Shown here piece after piece: positions 12,901 to 22,240 of a stretch of 64,000 nt of DNA. The DNA is from Atriophallophorus winterbourni. Taxonomy: Eukaryota > Platyhelminthes > Trematoda > Plagiorchiida > Microphallidae. The notes beneath the pieces are model-generated. The model was not told where the DNA came from and made no database searches. It saw only the letters and a list, made by a program, of their open reading frames with translations. The position numbers and the translations under genes are program-made. Location: NCBI GenBank assembly GCA_013407085.1, contig JACCGJ010018160.1, positions 42,553 to 106,552 of the forward strand, in the 5' to 3' direction. Within the stretch, counting starts at the first letter, position 1. Each line of letters opens with the position of its first letter.

Positions 12901-14236
12901 CAATCATCACTGTTGGAAACTGTCAGCTTGAACCAGTACATCGATTCACGTGTCTTGGTTCAACCATTGCGGATAACCTCTCGCTAGATTGATAAGCGGA
13001 TTGGCAGAGCAGCCGTTATTTTGTCGCGTTTGAACTCTCGTGTTTGGTGTAACGGCAAGTTGACTGTAAATACGAAGAGGATGGTGTAAAGCACGTGCGT
13101 CCTAAATGCTTAACGGCAGTGAAACATGGACCTCCCACGCGAGACACGAACGGAAGTTGAATGCTTTCCATCTACGATACATCCCTCGTATCGTGAACAT
13201 ATCGTGGATGGAAAAAGTGACTAATGCTGAAGTGCTTTTCAATGCTGGTCTAAAGAACATGTTCACAATAGTACGACAGTGCCATGTCTACAGAATGGAA
13301 AATGGACGTATTTAGAAAGATTTAATCCATTGTGAGTTGAAATTAGGAAGTTAACCATTGGGCAGATCGCACTTGAGGTAAGAAGACTTTTGCAAAAGAG
13401 ATATGAAAGCTTTCGGCATTGAACCCGTGAGTTGGGAACAACTTGGTTTTGACCGCTCACATTGGAGGCAGTGTGTAAGGCATCGTCTGCAAGCTGGGGA
13501 GGATCAGATACAGCTTTTGGCTGCTAAACGCAGATCACGCTGCCGGTGTGCAACTGACGCCGATCGACCGAGTTCTGCCTATCGTTTCAAGAGTTGTGGG
13601 AGAGATTGTTTCTCCCGAATCGGATTGTTTAGTCATTCAAAAAGCTGTATAACATGAAATTCATGCGATTTTGATGTACATCCATAGTAGACGTCGAACG
13701 AAGGAGGCCAACACAAAAACATAGAGGGAAAGATACGCATTCCCGATCGACCAGTAAATTGTTCAAATAATTGATAAGAAGTGCAGCCTTATAAAACTGA
13801 ATAAGGAGTTGCTCAAAATTACTCAAAGCCATTTTAGTATGTCTGTAGGCTATGGCGTATTAAGCGCGTTATTTTACATACATGTATTCTGCTTAATTTG
13901 AAATTCACAAGCAATTTTACAGTAAATTCTTCTCGGTAATCGATTAAATATGTTTACAAATAATGCTGTCGCATTAAAGCTATGAAACCTTGATACAATC
14001 GATAAGAGTTCAATCATTGGTTAAGAACATAAAACGCGGGACTTACTATTTGATCCGGTCGGTAGAATGTCATACTTTCTTATATAAGTCAAGAAGGGAA
14101 ATGTGGTTCTTACGCGTGCACCGTACACTTCATAGCAAGTCAATCCAGCGAGGAATCCGGATACAAACACAATGAATAGGACGAAGAAATATTTTCGTTT
14201 GGAACGATTGTGTAGCTGAGATAATCCATTTGTTTG
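3933..14236 (-). CDS. C1GALT1: C1GALT1-like galactosyltransferase, copy 1 (partial, three exons in window)
   Basis: Exons 14236-14047, 9612-9424 and 4129-3933 on the minus strand correspond one to one with the first three readable exons of copy 2, with the same splice phases and intact reading frames. They cover the signal anchor, the RDTWASRC region and the ADDDTF motif. The GYVLS, RFHPF and CCSD exons would fall left of position 1. I therefore cannot say whether this copy is complete or a truncated paralogue. The initiator exon should lie between 14237 and about 33000 and was not recognised. In this copy the intron between the last two exons carries more insertions than in copy 2. Confidence 0.88.
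5010..5335 (+). repeat. Unclassified interspersed-repeat-like block with (CATAC)n tail
   Basis: A GC-richer block, almost unchanged between the copies, that ends in tandem CATAC pentamers (5308-5325), a layout typical of SINE or LINE 3' ends. A box-B-like GGTTGGAGTCT (5173-5183) follows a possible box-A-like word about 32 bp earlier, closer than in a real tRNA. A 66-codon ORF (5014-5214) is identical in both copies but unrecognised. Confidence 0.4.
6481..7085 (+). mobile_element. Decayed RTE-like LINE fragments
   Basis: 6481-6545 resembles the 3'-UTR signature of the RTE copies in this window (catgcgattgtg, then gaaggaggcc). From about 6640 a frame reads [22 protein letters not shown] and then, with stops, a stretch resembling the RTE C-terminal tail ([16 protein letters not shown] at 35.2 kb). 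It is strongly degraded. The same region in copy 2 is 45080-45680. Confidence 0.6.
7086..7700. other. Conserved but unidentified stretch
   Basis: Two overlapping short ORFs (7104-7322 and 7261-7458) are kept in copy 2 (45700-45918 and 45857-46072) with several amino-acid changes. No domain, splice pattern or repeat ends were recognised. Confidence 0.3.
7970..8066. repeat. (TA)n microsatellite
   Basis: A long AT dinucleotide tract with short interruptions. It lies in a stretch of about 400 bp (7690-8140) that has no counterpart in copy 2. Confidence 0.95.
8140..8290 (+). repeat. Fragment of the hammerhead-carrying repeat (ribozyme part missing)
   Basis: Words such as cgtatggataaccaa, aatgtgtttct and acttacacttcacg follow the order seen in the 242-bp hammerhead monomer at 51.1-51.25 kb. 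No CTGATGA/GAAA core is present. The counterpart in copy 2 is 46318-46480. Confidence 0.5.
8395..8618 (-). mobile_element. RTE-like LINE 3' end (first part)
   Basis: Minus strand: the C-terminal tail [19 protein letters not shown], the Cys-containing ERCGRDG and FSYSKSC, then the 3'-UTR word near 8400-8440. It continues at 9187-9330 beyond a nested insertion. The counterpart in copy 2 is 46580-46805. Confidence 0.8.
8619..9186 (-). mobile_element. 3' tail of a second RTE-like LINE, nested in the first
   Basis: On the minus strand this piece ends in (GAT)n (8621-8650) and splits the RTE copy at 8395-8618/9187-9330. The same tail sequence recurs at 10336-10550. It is itself interrupted by the mini-element at 8673-9033. 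Copy 2 (46806-46974) has the tail without the mini-element. Confidence 0.7.
8673..9033 (-). mobile_element. RTE-derived non-autonomous mini-element
   Basis: 361 bp flanked by GCGAAA target duplications (8667-8672 and 9034-9039); copy 2 keeps the empty site at about 46830-46845. Read on the minus strand it joins a 5' leader (CCAAGGACGGTCC to ATTGCTACGGAAACGATG) directly to the end of an RT protein (GKRKGGRSQETWRRTLEREL to WREVVF), and it ends in tandem ACTG tetramers. The same leader-tail junction occurs at 56164-56518, so the deletion arose before spread. It encodes no functional protein and presumably used a full-length RTE's machinery. Confidence 0.85.
9187..9330 (-). mobile_element. RTE-like LINE 3' end (second part)
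   Basis: Minus-strand RTE coding remnant that would directly precede 8395-8618 once the nested pieces are removed; it includes the segment equivalent to WRHCVKRRL. Copy 2: 46975-47130. Confidence 0.75.
9424..9612 (-). CDS. C1GALT1: C1GALT1 copy 1, N-lobe exon
   Basis: 189 bp, acceptor ttttcag, donor GTATGT; the protein is identical to copy 2 as far as I can read. It sits about 90 bp from a minus-strand RTE fragment at 9187-9330. Confidence 0.92.
9934..9996. repeat. (TA)n(GA)n microsatellite
   Basis: A TA tract followed by a GA tract. Copy 2 has a longer version at 47719-47813 with two interruptions. Confidence 0.95.
10186..10335 (+). pseudogene. RTE-like LINE, endonuclease fragment (left part of an interrupted copy)
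   Basis: Encodes the AP-endonuclease stretch VGDFNARVGADYDSW, then NENRQRLLQLC and LCVSN. GDFN is a conserved endonuclease motif. The same element resumes near 11735 ([11 protein letters not shown]), so the segment 10336-11734 is nested inside it. The left part is deleted in copy 2. Confidence 0.85.
10336..11734 (-). mobile_element. RTE-like LINE (YADD), nested in a plus-strand RTE copy
   Basis: Minus strand from about 11744: [19 protein letters not shown], then [13 protein letters not shown], catalytic [20 protein letters not shown] and LYGCETWTL. Further down comes the C-terminal [11 protein letters not shown] and a WR-rich tail near 10650-10790, ending in (GAT)n at 10336-10352. It is 5'-truncated and broken by a stop at 11034. 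Possible short target repeats AACATCA flank it. Confidence 0.88.
11034..11744 (-). pseudogene. RTE-like reverse transcriptase, RT palm to thumb
   Basis: 236 residues open, with YADD intact. It lacks the endonuclease and the N-terminal RT. The stop after DKRCIR is absent in copy 2, where the frame runs on to 47993. Confidence 0.9.
11735..13715 (+). mobile_element. RTE-like LINE, right part of the interrupted copy
   Basis: Plus strand, many stops and shifts: endonuclease end [11 protein letters not shown], then [11 protein letters not shown] (catalytic DH); RT piece [16 protein letters not shown] (motif B region) and [15 protein letters not shown] (12510-12764). Then come [42 protein letters not shown] (13106-13315) and the tail [11 protein letters not shown] (to about 13650), followed by the 3'-UTR signature ending near 13715. 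It is a pseudogene throughout. Confidence 0.85.
14047..14236 (-). CDS. C1GALT1: C1GALT1 copy 1, signal-anchor exon
   Basis: 190 bp with the same acceptor and GTAAGT donor as copy 2. The basic patch and hydrophobic anchor are identical. Visible replacements are SQLHN for AQKHN before the anchor and ARVRTT for ASIRTT after it. Confidence 0.84.
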
Positions 14237-16313
14237 CTGTGCAATAAAAAGGACCTTATGAAGTGGTTATTTATTACTATACATAGAATCGTGACGTGCA
14301 TATGTGTAATAGTGGGCACTTAAATATACGCGTCGAGCTGTCGAAACAATAAATAGTTCCTGCTGGAACATAGGAGTCGAAAATAGCAGTTTTCAGCACG
14401 TAAGTTAGCCTATTAGAAGCCTCAGTTACAAGTGACAAGGTGTGACCATTAAACAAATGTTGGACACTATTGGAATCAGTTGTAAATGTGTTACTAATAT
14501 GAAAGTTTGAAATGAACCTAAGAGAAAGAATGAAAATCTCCGTTTGAAAAAATTATAAGTCTCATCTGTAAACCAAATTAGTATTTCTTAGAACGACGAA
14601 CATTGATAGCAAATCACGAAAATCATATTTACGAGATACGTTCGACCTGAAATCCGCCTTTTGATAACGGTATCGGACGCAGTGTCGAGAGCGATGATGA
14701 AACGCGTATGAATATGGTTACGTGATAAAGAGAGCAAGATATTCTGATTATTATTTCAAATTCGGCTGTTTTAGAAAAAGCTGAATACTTTGCAAAGTTC
14801 TCTCTGGTAAGGGGTGTAGAGTTAATGTTATATCGCAAAAGTGGCATGTCCTTCACCAATAAGATCGGTCAAGACAAGCTTCAGACCATTTCCTAGAATG
14901 GAGATCAGGTTGCTCTATTTTAATCTTGTACTAATTTTATAAAATGTGAATTATTAGATTTAAAAGGATGATTCTAGTGCGTCACCGCGGATATGTATGT
15001 TATCAACGTCTTTATGAATGGGAATTCCGATTACGCTGATTAGATCGAAAAAAGTAGGAAATTAAAAGCTAGAAAACATGTAGAAATGTAAGCAGAGACA
15101 CTGAAATTAGATTATATTTTTTACTTAACTTACATTCGATCAACTTATGTGCAACTTTCCCCGTCATGAACCACAACAAGCAGACAGCAATTATCACATG
15201 CCTGGAGCTTTTATAATCCCAGTTTCCTGAATGTCAGGCTTAACATCTGTACAATAACATTGCACCATGTTGATCTAAAAATTCTGTCTTTGGAGCTGCA
15301 GAGAAAAATCTGTTCTACCACCAATAACCTAAATTACAGAACGCTACAAGTTTTCCAAAAGTTTGTGCCGAATCCGTTATATAAACACGCGCTAAGTAGC
15401 CCAAGTAGCTCAATCAGTCAACGGTCGAAATTATATCATTATTGAGAACTCATGCACTTTCGATTGAATCCATATATTTTGATCAAACTTTGCACATGAA
15501 AAGTAAAAAGCGCAGTGAAAAATGATGAAATACCACACAGCGTTTATAGATTATCTAAATCATTTTGTGAAACAATAAAGACATAAAACGCCATCAACAT
15601 AAACCGAATCGATCCGTTTCTACTCACAGTACATCTTAATGTCATGTGTTGATATTTCAGCATTACATGTTTTTATTATAGTATCAATTAAATATTTCTA
15701 CAGAAATAAATTCGAAAACATGTACAAACTATACTTGGCAGATTTGGTTGATAGGCTAAAGACAATGAAAAATAGGAAGTATTTTTGGAAGAAAAATAGG
15801 TTTGCTGGAAGCAAAAGTTCAATTTATAGCAAACATACGAGAACCAACGAAGAAAATTAAACAGACCATCATCAAGAAATATACATTAATATTTATTAAA
15901 TTTGTTTTGAATAGCGTTGGGTCAAAAGCATTCCTGTAGTAGAAGAACAAGGCTCCGATGTCTGAATGATCATCTATCAAGCTATAGCCTATCTATTGGA
16001 AGTGAAACTGTAAGCAAACTAATGGTGAAGATTGTCAGAAACATACGTTGTGCACAATTCCGAGCAAAAAACACGGTGATACTTTGGAGCAATGAAAAAT
16101 GCTATAAACCGAAAACATTTCTTTTTGACCGATAAAATCTCAACTGTTTCTCAATCATTTTCAATGTTTCCGACATAGAGACGAGAAATACCGTTTCCAA
16201 CAGTCGAGTGATATAATGTGTAACTATCTTAGTAACCCCACGATTCATCATGTTTGGTCTGTGCAATCAGCATACAAATGGATTACCAGAACTTTGAAAA
16301 TATGTATATTGAG
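14237..16313. other. No gene recognised
   Basis: AT-rich sequence upstream of the signal-anchor exon of gene copy 1, with several short ORFs of no recognisable type. It should contain or adjoin the first exon or promoter of the gene, but no convincing ATG exon was found. The matching region in copy 2 is 51956-54030. Confidence 0.5.
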
Positions 16314-16460
16314 TTCAACAAGGAGCGCTTGTATGCCACTGTTGGATGAGGCTGGTACGACCAACCTGTTCAAAGCATGTGTCCAAACACATGGTAAATG
16401 GTGTTAAACCCATATCCATGGAACAAAATATTCATTTGCATGCTTTTCCGTCACACACAC

Positions 16461-16510
16461 ACCCCACGACCGGTTTCGTGCTGCTTGCACTCATCAGGTA
16501 TGAACAATAA
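16461..16510 (-). ncRNA. Hammerhead ribozyme, intact core
   Basis: Read on the minus strand: CTGATGA (16491-16497), stem II GTGC/GCAC perfectly paired around AAGCA (16478-16490), GAAA (16474-16477), palindromic ACCGGT for stem III, and cleavage triplet GTC just before 16467. The following GTGGGG can pair with CATAC upstream of the core, giving stem I with one mismatch. This is a minimal type I layout with a very short stem III, a form thought to work best as a dimer. Confidence 0.85.
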
Positions 16511-16666
16511 GATCAGGATCTGCATGCGCTTGAAACAATGGAGGAATGATAAACAAGGAGCGCTTGTATGCCATTGTTGAATGAGGCTGGTACGACCAAC
16601 CATACAAGCGCTCCTTGTTTACCATTGCTCCACTGTTTCAAGCACATGCAGATCCTGATCTTGCTG

Positions 16667-16712
16667 TCCCTACCTGATGCGTGCAAACAGCAAGAAACCA
16701 GTCGTGGGGTGT
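16667..16712 (+). ncRNA. Hammerhead ribozyme, damaged core
   Basis: CCCTAC then CTGATGC (last A of CTGANGA changed to C), GTGC AAACA GCAA, GAAA, CCAGTC, GTGGGG. Stem I (CCCTAC/GTGGGG) pairs completely, but the core change, the weak stem II base and the loss of ACCGGT symmetry suggest it is inactive. Confidence 0.75.
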
Positions 16713-16893
16713 GTGTAACGGAAAAGCATGCAAATGAATATTTTGTTCCATGGATATGGGTTTAACCCCATTTAACATGTGTTTTGACACATGCTTTGAA
16801 CAGGTTGGTCGTACCAGCCTTATCCAACAGTGGCATACAAGCGCTCCTTGTTCTTCCACTGTTTCAAGCTCATGCAGATCCTGATCTTACTGT

Positions 16894-16937
16894 CCCTACC
16901 TGATGAGTACAAACAGCACGAAACCGGTCGTGAGGTG
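16894..16937 (+). ncRNA. Hammerhead ribozyme, core intact
   Basis: CCCTAC, CTGATGA, GTAC AAACA GCAC (one A-C mismatch in stem II), GAAA, ACCGGT palindrome, GTC cleavage after 16929, then GTGAGG pairing with CCCTAC. All invariant core bases are present. Confidence 0.82.
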
Positions 16938-16980
16938 TGAATGACGGAAAAGCATGCAAATGAATATTATGTATATGGAG

Positions 16981-19115
16981 TTGTTTAGCATGCATATAGG
17001 TTTTTACGTCAGAGTCCAATTTCATCTGATCTAGCAATCATCTCGGCAATTTTGACTTAATAGGAAGGCACAAAGATTTATGCCATTCGAAATCACCCAG
17101 TTTCTATCAACATCGCAAAATACTCACATACGGTGTACTAAGCAGGTACCTATTCCAGCGTATCTTTATTTTTACTGAAATAATCCAGATGTTCTCCAGT
17201 GTTGATCATGAAGACGCTATTTGATTTTATGACTATTGTTTCAAATAAACAATAAGTAATTACCAAACTTTAAGGTTGCCCGAATGTATTACACAAAATT
17301 ACGAGGACCATTATTAGAGAAAACAGAGAAATTGATCAAGGAAACCAGTAGTTATAGTTTCATCATTACCTCGATAATTATGCCTGGTTCAGAAATCAAA
17401 TTTACAGTAGCGACATAATTGCCAATGCATACTTTCCTTAAATTATTGGAAATGATTTATCACACATTACACTCAAGTAACTGTGCATACAGAGAACTTG
17501 AAACGTTTCAAATTATTTAATGGAGGTTGAAAAAGCCAAACATACTTCGGTTAATCCATAAACAGTGAATTTGCAAAGTTGAGACAGGATTGAGAAGGGT
17601 GAAACAATAGATGCAAAGATCATAAGAAATAACAGCGAATTTTGATTGTACTTCGTAAGAAGATGAGCAATTTTGTATTTTTTACCAGAAAATTAAACCC
17701 AAAACAAAATGAATATCCAGAACCATCACGAAATTTATTGGGTTATACATGAAAATACGGAGTATTGTTACATCGGAATGATGGTTATTGTGTGAGCACT
17801 ATATACGCAGTACTACATTATCAATATAAATACACCGAAAACTAATTTTTTACATAATATGCAATTTCGGAATGCTTCAACAGTAAGATTTCTCCCTCAT
17901 AATTAGACATCAAACCTACAATAGGAGAAGGCAGTCCCTAAAGAATGCTTCAGGAAGAGTGATTCCTCAATGATTCAATAATAAGTCGAATATAAGAAAA
18001 TCACATTGAAGGCAGCACAATACTTAAATCGAAAGAAAACAATCAACTTACCATGTTACGCAGTGGAAATTGATTAATGAAAATGAATAGGCGGTCTGTA
18101 ACATAGAAAACGCATGTTACTTCTTGGTAATAATTAAAAAATTAAAAAGAAATAAAACGTTTGAAACAAAACGGGTTATTTTGGATTAAACTCCGGTTTA
18201 GAGATAGAAATAAGCAGTCTAAAGTGCACTTCATGCTAACCGAATCCGCATGATTGAATAATGTTACGGGAATTTCAGGACTTTTTAAGTGTTCGATTTA
18301 TTTTAATCCGTGCATCAATATGATGACTAGAAAATTGAGTAAAAATGCAAAAAATAAAATGGTCAATGTTGAGGACACCAAATTTACAAATATACAGTAA
18401 TCAATATGGAAGGTTGCATTTGAAAATTCAAGCCTATCTGCTTGATCAATCGCAAGGAAATATGAACTTCGATCTAACATTACCTAACGAAAATATACTT
18501 AAAATTTGGGATCATGGGCTTTTTTGTTTGTATCGAAACTTTTTATTTATTGTTTTAGAAATCAATATTACATACCATACATTACAAAGTAAATTCATTC
18601 ACTATGTATCCGGAAACGAAGCTACAACAGCGGAATAACCAATACCGCACTAAAACATTCGTCATTAATCCGATAATATTTTCAGAGGATGCTCGGGGAT
18701 CAGATACTTCTCTGATTTGTCCAATTTGAACTTGACTTAAATACGAGATAGGAAAACATAATTTAGATTAATTAGACACAAATCACATAATTAAGAGATA
18801 ACTGACAGTATAATTCCATAAAAAATACATATCAAGCGATACAACTTAGTGTATTTTAGTAGCAAGTTGAAAATACATTTCCGGGTTGACAACGTTTTCT
18901 AAAACATTGAGAAAACAAATTAAATAATTGTGTGTTTACATGTATAGTGACACGTTATAAAATATAATCTAATCATGATGGATTACCTTTGAATCGAAAT
19001 TAATGCACTGTTATTCGTTTCGCATTCAAAATCGCATACACAAAAGATATGTAACTAAGATTTATACTTATGCTGAAATTGAAGGTCAACATTAAATTGT
19101 TTTTACCGCAGAAAG
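16981..19115. other. No gene recognised
   Basis: AT-rich, duplicated at about 54045-59283 with more differences than elsewhere, including an extra stretch of about 180 bp near 17830-18010. ORFs are short and not conserved between copies. Confidence 0.5.
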
Positions 19116-19225
19116 TTTAGTTGAGTTGAGTTTTTTTAGTTTGCGCAGGACAGTGAGTGGATAACGAGCCAGTCCAACATCCAGAATTTCTTAAATGTTA
19201 AAAGATTCAGAGAAGCACCCACCAC
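19116..19225 (-). mobile_element. CR1-like 3'-UTR fragment
   Basis: On the minus strand it ends in CAACTCAACT-like repeats and matches the 3'-UTR pieces at 20500-20620 and 63806-64000 (the words around GGACAGTGAGTGG and GAAGCACCCACCAC). It sits exactly at the end of the duplication. Confidence 0.65.
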
Positions 19226-20620
19226 TGCTAAAACATATATTGATTGTCGATCCAAACGGAGGTGATAAGTGGGGTGCCTCAGGGGTCTGTGCTAGGTCCG
19301 CTGCTCTTTCTGATTTTTATCGGTGACTTGTCGCCTATCTTGGAGTGTCCGTGCTTCGTTTTTGCGAATGACGTGAAGTTCATTGCTTCAACGAATGAAG
19401 ATACTCTGTTGCACGACCTCGAGCGGGTCATTGACTGGTCCATACTTTGGGACCTCCCACTGAACCTCAATAAGTGCCAACTCTTATCTGCTCTGGTCGA
19501 CAAGATCACAGTCCAGGTGTCAGGTACTTCTATTAGCGTTGATGCCAAACAGCGAGTTAAGGACTTGGGTGTTCTAGTTAGAGCTGGCTTCAAATGTGAG
19601 GACCAATGCGCTGTTGCAGCGCAACGTGCACGCAATGTGCTCTTTCGGTTGAAGTCGGTGCTTTCCAGCAGAAGTCCCGACGTGTTCCTGCCACTTTACA
19701 AGGCGTTAGTCAGGCCGCATTTGGAATATTGTGTCCAGGCGTGGTGTCCTCACTACCAGAAGGATATCATTCGACTTGAAAGCGTCCAGCGACTAGCAAC
19801 ACGCATGATTGAGGGTCAGCGTGGGAAAAGTTATGCTGATCGCCTTTGGGCTCTGGGTCTTTTCTCTCTTAAGCGTCGTCGTTTGAGAGGTGATTTGATT
19901 GAAACCTTTAAGATCTTAAAGGGCTTAAGCGGCGTTAATCCAGATGACATCTTTACCTTAAGTCCTAAGCTGGGCACTCGCGGACACGCACTCAAGCTCG
20001 CTAAGGAACGATGTCGACTAGATTCTAGGAAAAACTTTTTCAGCTTCAGGGTGGTCAACTTCTGGAACAAGCTCCCTGAAGAACTTATCTCCTGTAGTTC
20101 CGTCTCAACTTTCAAGCAGGGTTTAGACCGTGACTGGGGTAAGTTATTCTCTGATTACATCCCATGATTACCATGCTTAGGTTGTCCTCCATTTTGCTCG
20201 CTATTCACTGTAGCAATTTTAGAGCATCTTCCTATTCTTGATTCTCCATCAGCTGAATTCTCACCGTGCTGGTGAGGAGAAACTGCCTTTTCTTTTTTCC
20301 AGCATCGATTATTGCGCGTTGCTGTTCTACTACTATCCTACTACTACAGCGCCTGGCACCGCGATCATCAGAGATTGCAAACAGAGAAAAAAGAAAATTA
20401 CCTTTTGGCAGTGCATCGATTATAGCGCGGTGCTCCTCCAACTACATTCTCCTAGTTCTACGACCATCAGAGGTTTCACACGGAGAAAAAGGATTGACCC
20501 ATTGGCAGTGGTGGGCGCTTCTCCGCAGCTTTCCACCGAAAGAAATTCTGACGCTCGATTGGCTTGTCAGCCACATACTGTCCTGTGCAAACTGAACTGA
20601 ACTAAACTGACATTTTCCGT
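19226..20620 (+). mobile_element. CR1-like LINE, 5'-truncated
   Basis: Begins within RT motif B, carries the long open frame 19244-20167, then a roughly 450-bp 3' UTR with internally repeated words (atcgattat, ttgca, gaaaaa) and a terminus of ACTGAACTGAA repeats near 20594-20612. The same 3' UTR recurs at 55535-55735 and on the minus strand at 20960-21135 and 63806-64000. Confidence 0.88.
19244..20167 (+). pseudogene. CR1-like reverse transcriptase C-terminal half
   Basis: 307 residues open: GVPQGSVLGPLLFLIFIGDL (motif B), then motif C reads FANDVKF instead of FADDVKF. The first catalytic aspartate is therefore replaced by asparagine, which should abolish polymerisation. The thumb and CR1 C-terminal region (HLEYCVQAWCPHYQKDI, SLKRRRLRGDLIETFK, RVVNFWNKLPEEL) are complete. 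It lacks the endonuclease and the N-terminal RT. The frame is otherwise undamaged, implying a fairly recent insertion. Confidence 0.9.
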
Positions 20621-20959
20621 TTCAAATTTTCGACGATCACGACGTCAATTGATTAGTTCAGTTCAGTTTATAGCAAATTCTACAGTCTTATATTTTGTAT
20701 CATCTTATTCCGTTAAATTAGACGTTATCGTTTCGTTTCGATTGTCCATAACTCCATATTGATTTATCACTCAAATTTCACAGATTTTCTGTTTGTTAAC
20801 TCAGTGAATGATGTTTATATTTTGAATACCGTTTGTACATAAACAACTCACTCAATAATTACGATACACTTTTGTCCACGCACGGTTTTCGTTCTTCTGT
20901 ATTTGTATTCGAGTCAAAATTGTATATGGATATACTTGGAATACACGCGGCCTCAAAAT

Positions 20960-21135
20960 CCATTCCTCATTAGGCACTACAATTTCAGTTGGCACAGAAG
21001 TGTAAATGGCCGATGAGACAATCGAGCGTTCAAAATTTCTGTTTGTGGAAAGCTTTAAATGGAGCGCCCAGAACGGCCAAAGTTTGTTCACTGTTCTCTG
21101 GTATCCTCGTCGTACGCGATGATACATCAGGTGTT
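20960..21135 (-). mobile_element. Diverged CR1-like 3'-UTR fragment
   Basis: On the minus strand it follows the same word order as the 3' UTR at 20480-20600 (gggcgct, agctttccac, gaaattttgaacgctcgatt), with many substitutions. Confidence 0.55.
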
Positions 21136-22240
21136 TTCCAGGCCTTTCTTCGGTTGGTTGTATTTATGAAACACCGTGTTAATGCCTATGTTGGAAAGTG
21201 AAAAAGCAGTTTTTTTTCATCATCACGAAAAGAAGTCAGCTGAAGAAGATTCTATTAAAACAGAAAACGCAAGCATTTAATTTCAGTAAGGGATAACGCT
21301 TAAAAAGGGAGCTCTGACTAAGCATGAATAGCAATGAGGAAGAGTACTCGGGCAATTACTTACGCCAGTTTTGATCTAAATCCAGTATAAAACTCGCGAA
21401 AGAACAGTTTCAGAAATTTACCAACCTAAGGCTGAAAAATTGTTTCCTAGAGTCTAGCCGACATCGATTTCACCTAGTTTAAGTGAATGGATCCAGGTGA
21501 CAGCCTTTTATTTAAGCTAACACAATCGGTCATAAGAATGCCACTTAACCACTTCAAGCTCTTAAAATTTTCAAATAAGTCACTTAATAAACGATGGCGC
21601 TTAAGGGTGTAGCGATTTGTGCTCACTTATTCTTGTATTACTTTTATCCATTAATTTATAAATTATCGTTTTGTTACGATAATCGCTATTGCCATATCGA
21701 TCTATCGATTTCTTCTTATCTTAACACTCATAGACTATCGATCTTCCGTTCGTGAAATGAGTTGTTGTTACTCATCCTCTGTTCGCATTCTGCAAATACT
21801 CAATAATTAACAATATACTTTGGTACGCGCGTTTCCTGGTTCTGCTGTTGTTCGTGGTGCTGCACCGCTTGTTGATCGTGAATCGAGACGGTTAACGGCA
21901 AGATTAGCGAGTTATCGCATCTTCTAGCTTTGCGGATTATTTGTCCCTGATTGATGTGAGACAGGAATCTTGTAGTTGAATCAATTTGCATGTGTGAATA
22001 ATTGCACCGGACACTAAATCTTCACTTTCCGTGAGTTCGTTCATTCATCCTGTATTCATTATAACATTTCATGTTATACCTTGCACTTATTCACTACGAG
22101 GGAGAAATGATCTAGAGATTTCGGGCGTGCAGCGTAACGTTTCTTTCGCTGACCCTCAGTCATAAATGTTGCGATACGCTCTGCTCTTTTAAGTAGAAAG
22201 ATATAATTCTTTTGTTAAGGACGCCACGCCAACCAATACC
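21136..22240. other. No gene recognised
   Basis: AT-rich, with only short ORFs and no repeat ends noticed. Confidence 0.5.

Larger units (their letters stand above)
16314..16968. mobile_element. Hammerhead-ribozyme repeat array (retrozyme-like), partly inverted
   Basis: 655 bp flanked by ATGTATATKGAG target duplications (16302-16313 and 16969-16980); copy 2 has the single empty site near 54030-54045. 16605-16968 contains two head-to-tail ribozymes with cleavage points 226 bp apart (16703/16929). 16314-16604 is the same repeat in reverse, more than one unit long, meeting the first at 16604 in a large palindrome. There is no ORF of note, no tRNA-like head and no LTR. Metazoan retrozymes are known to have this monomer size and to carry type I hammerheads; I infer RNA-mediated spread. 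Confidence 0.8.
1..19115. repeat. Segmental duplication, copy 1
   Basis: This stretch aligns in the same orientation with about 40394-59283. Both copies carry the same galactosyltransferase exons, RTE fragments and non-coding sequence in the same order, separated by copy-specific insertions and deletions. Homology stops sharply at the word gcagaaag, at 19115 here and 59283 in copy 2, where each copy meets the 3' tail of a different CR1-like LINE. The left end lies outside the window. Similarity looks high around 2100-5300 and clearly lower around 14400-19000. Confidence 0.93.

Noticed and set aside
14629..14859. Minus-strand ORF upstream of the anchor exon as a candidate initiator exon
   Set aside because: Copy 2 carries a stop inside it and no donor site aligns with the phase-0 acceptor of the anchor exon.
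16398..16859. Several short ORFs on both strands
   Set aside because: They fall inside the hammerhead repeat array and are mirror images of each other; non-coding.
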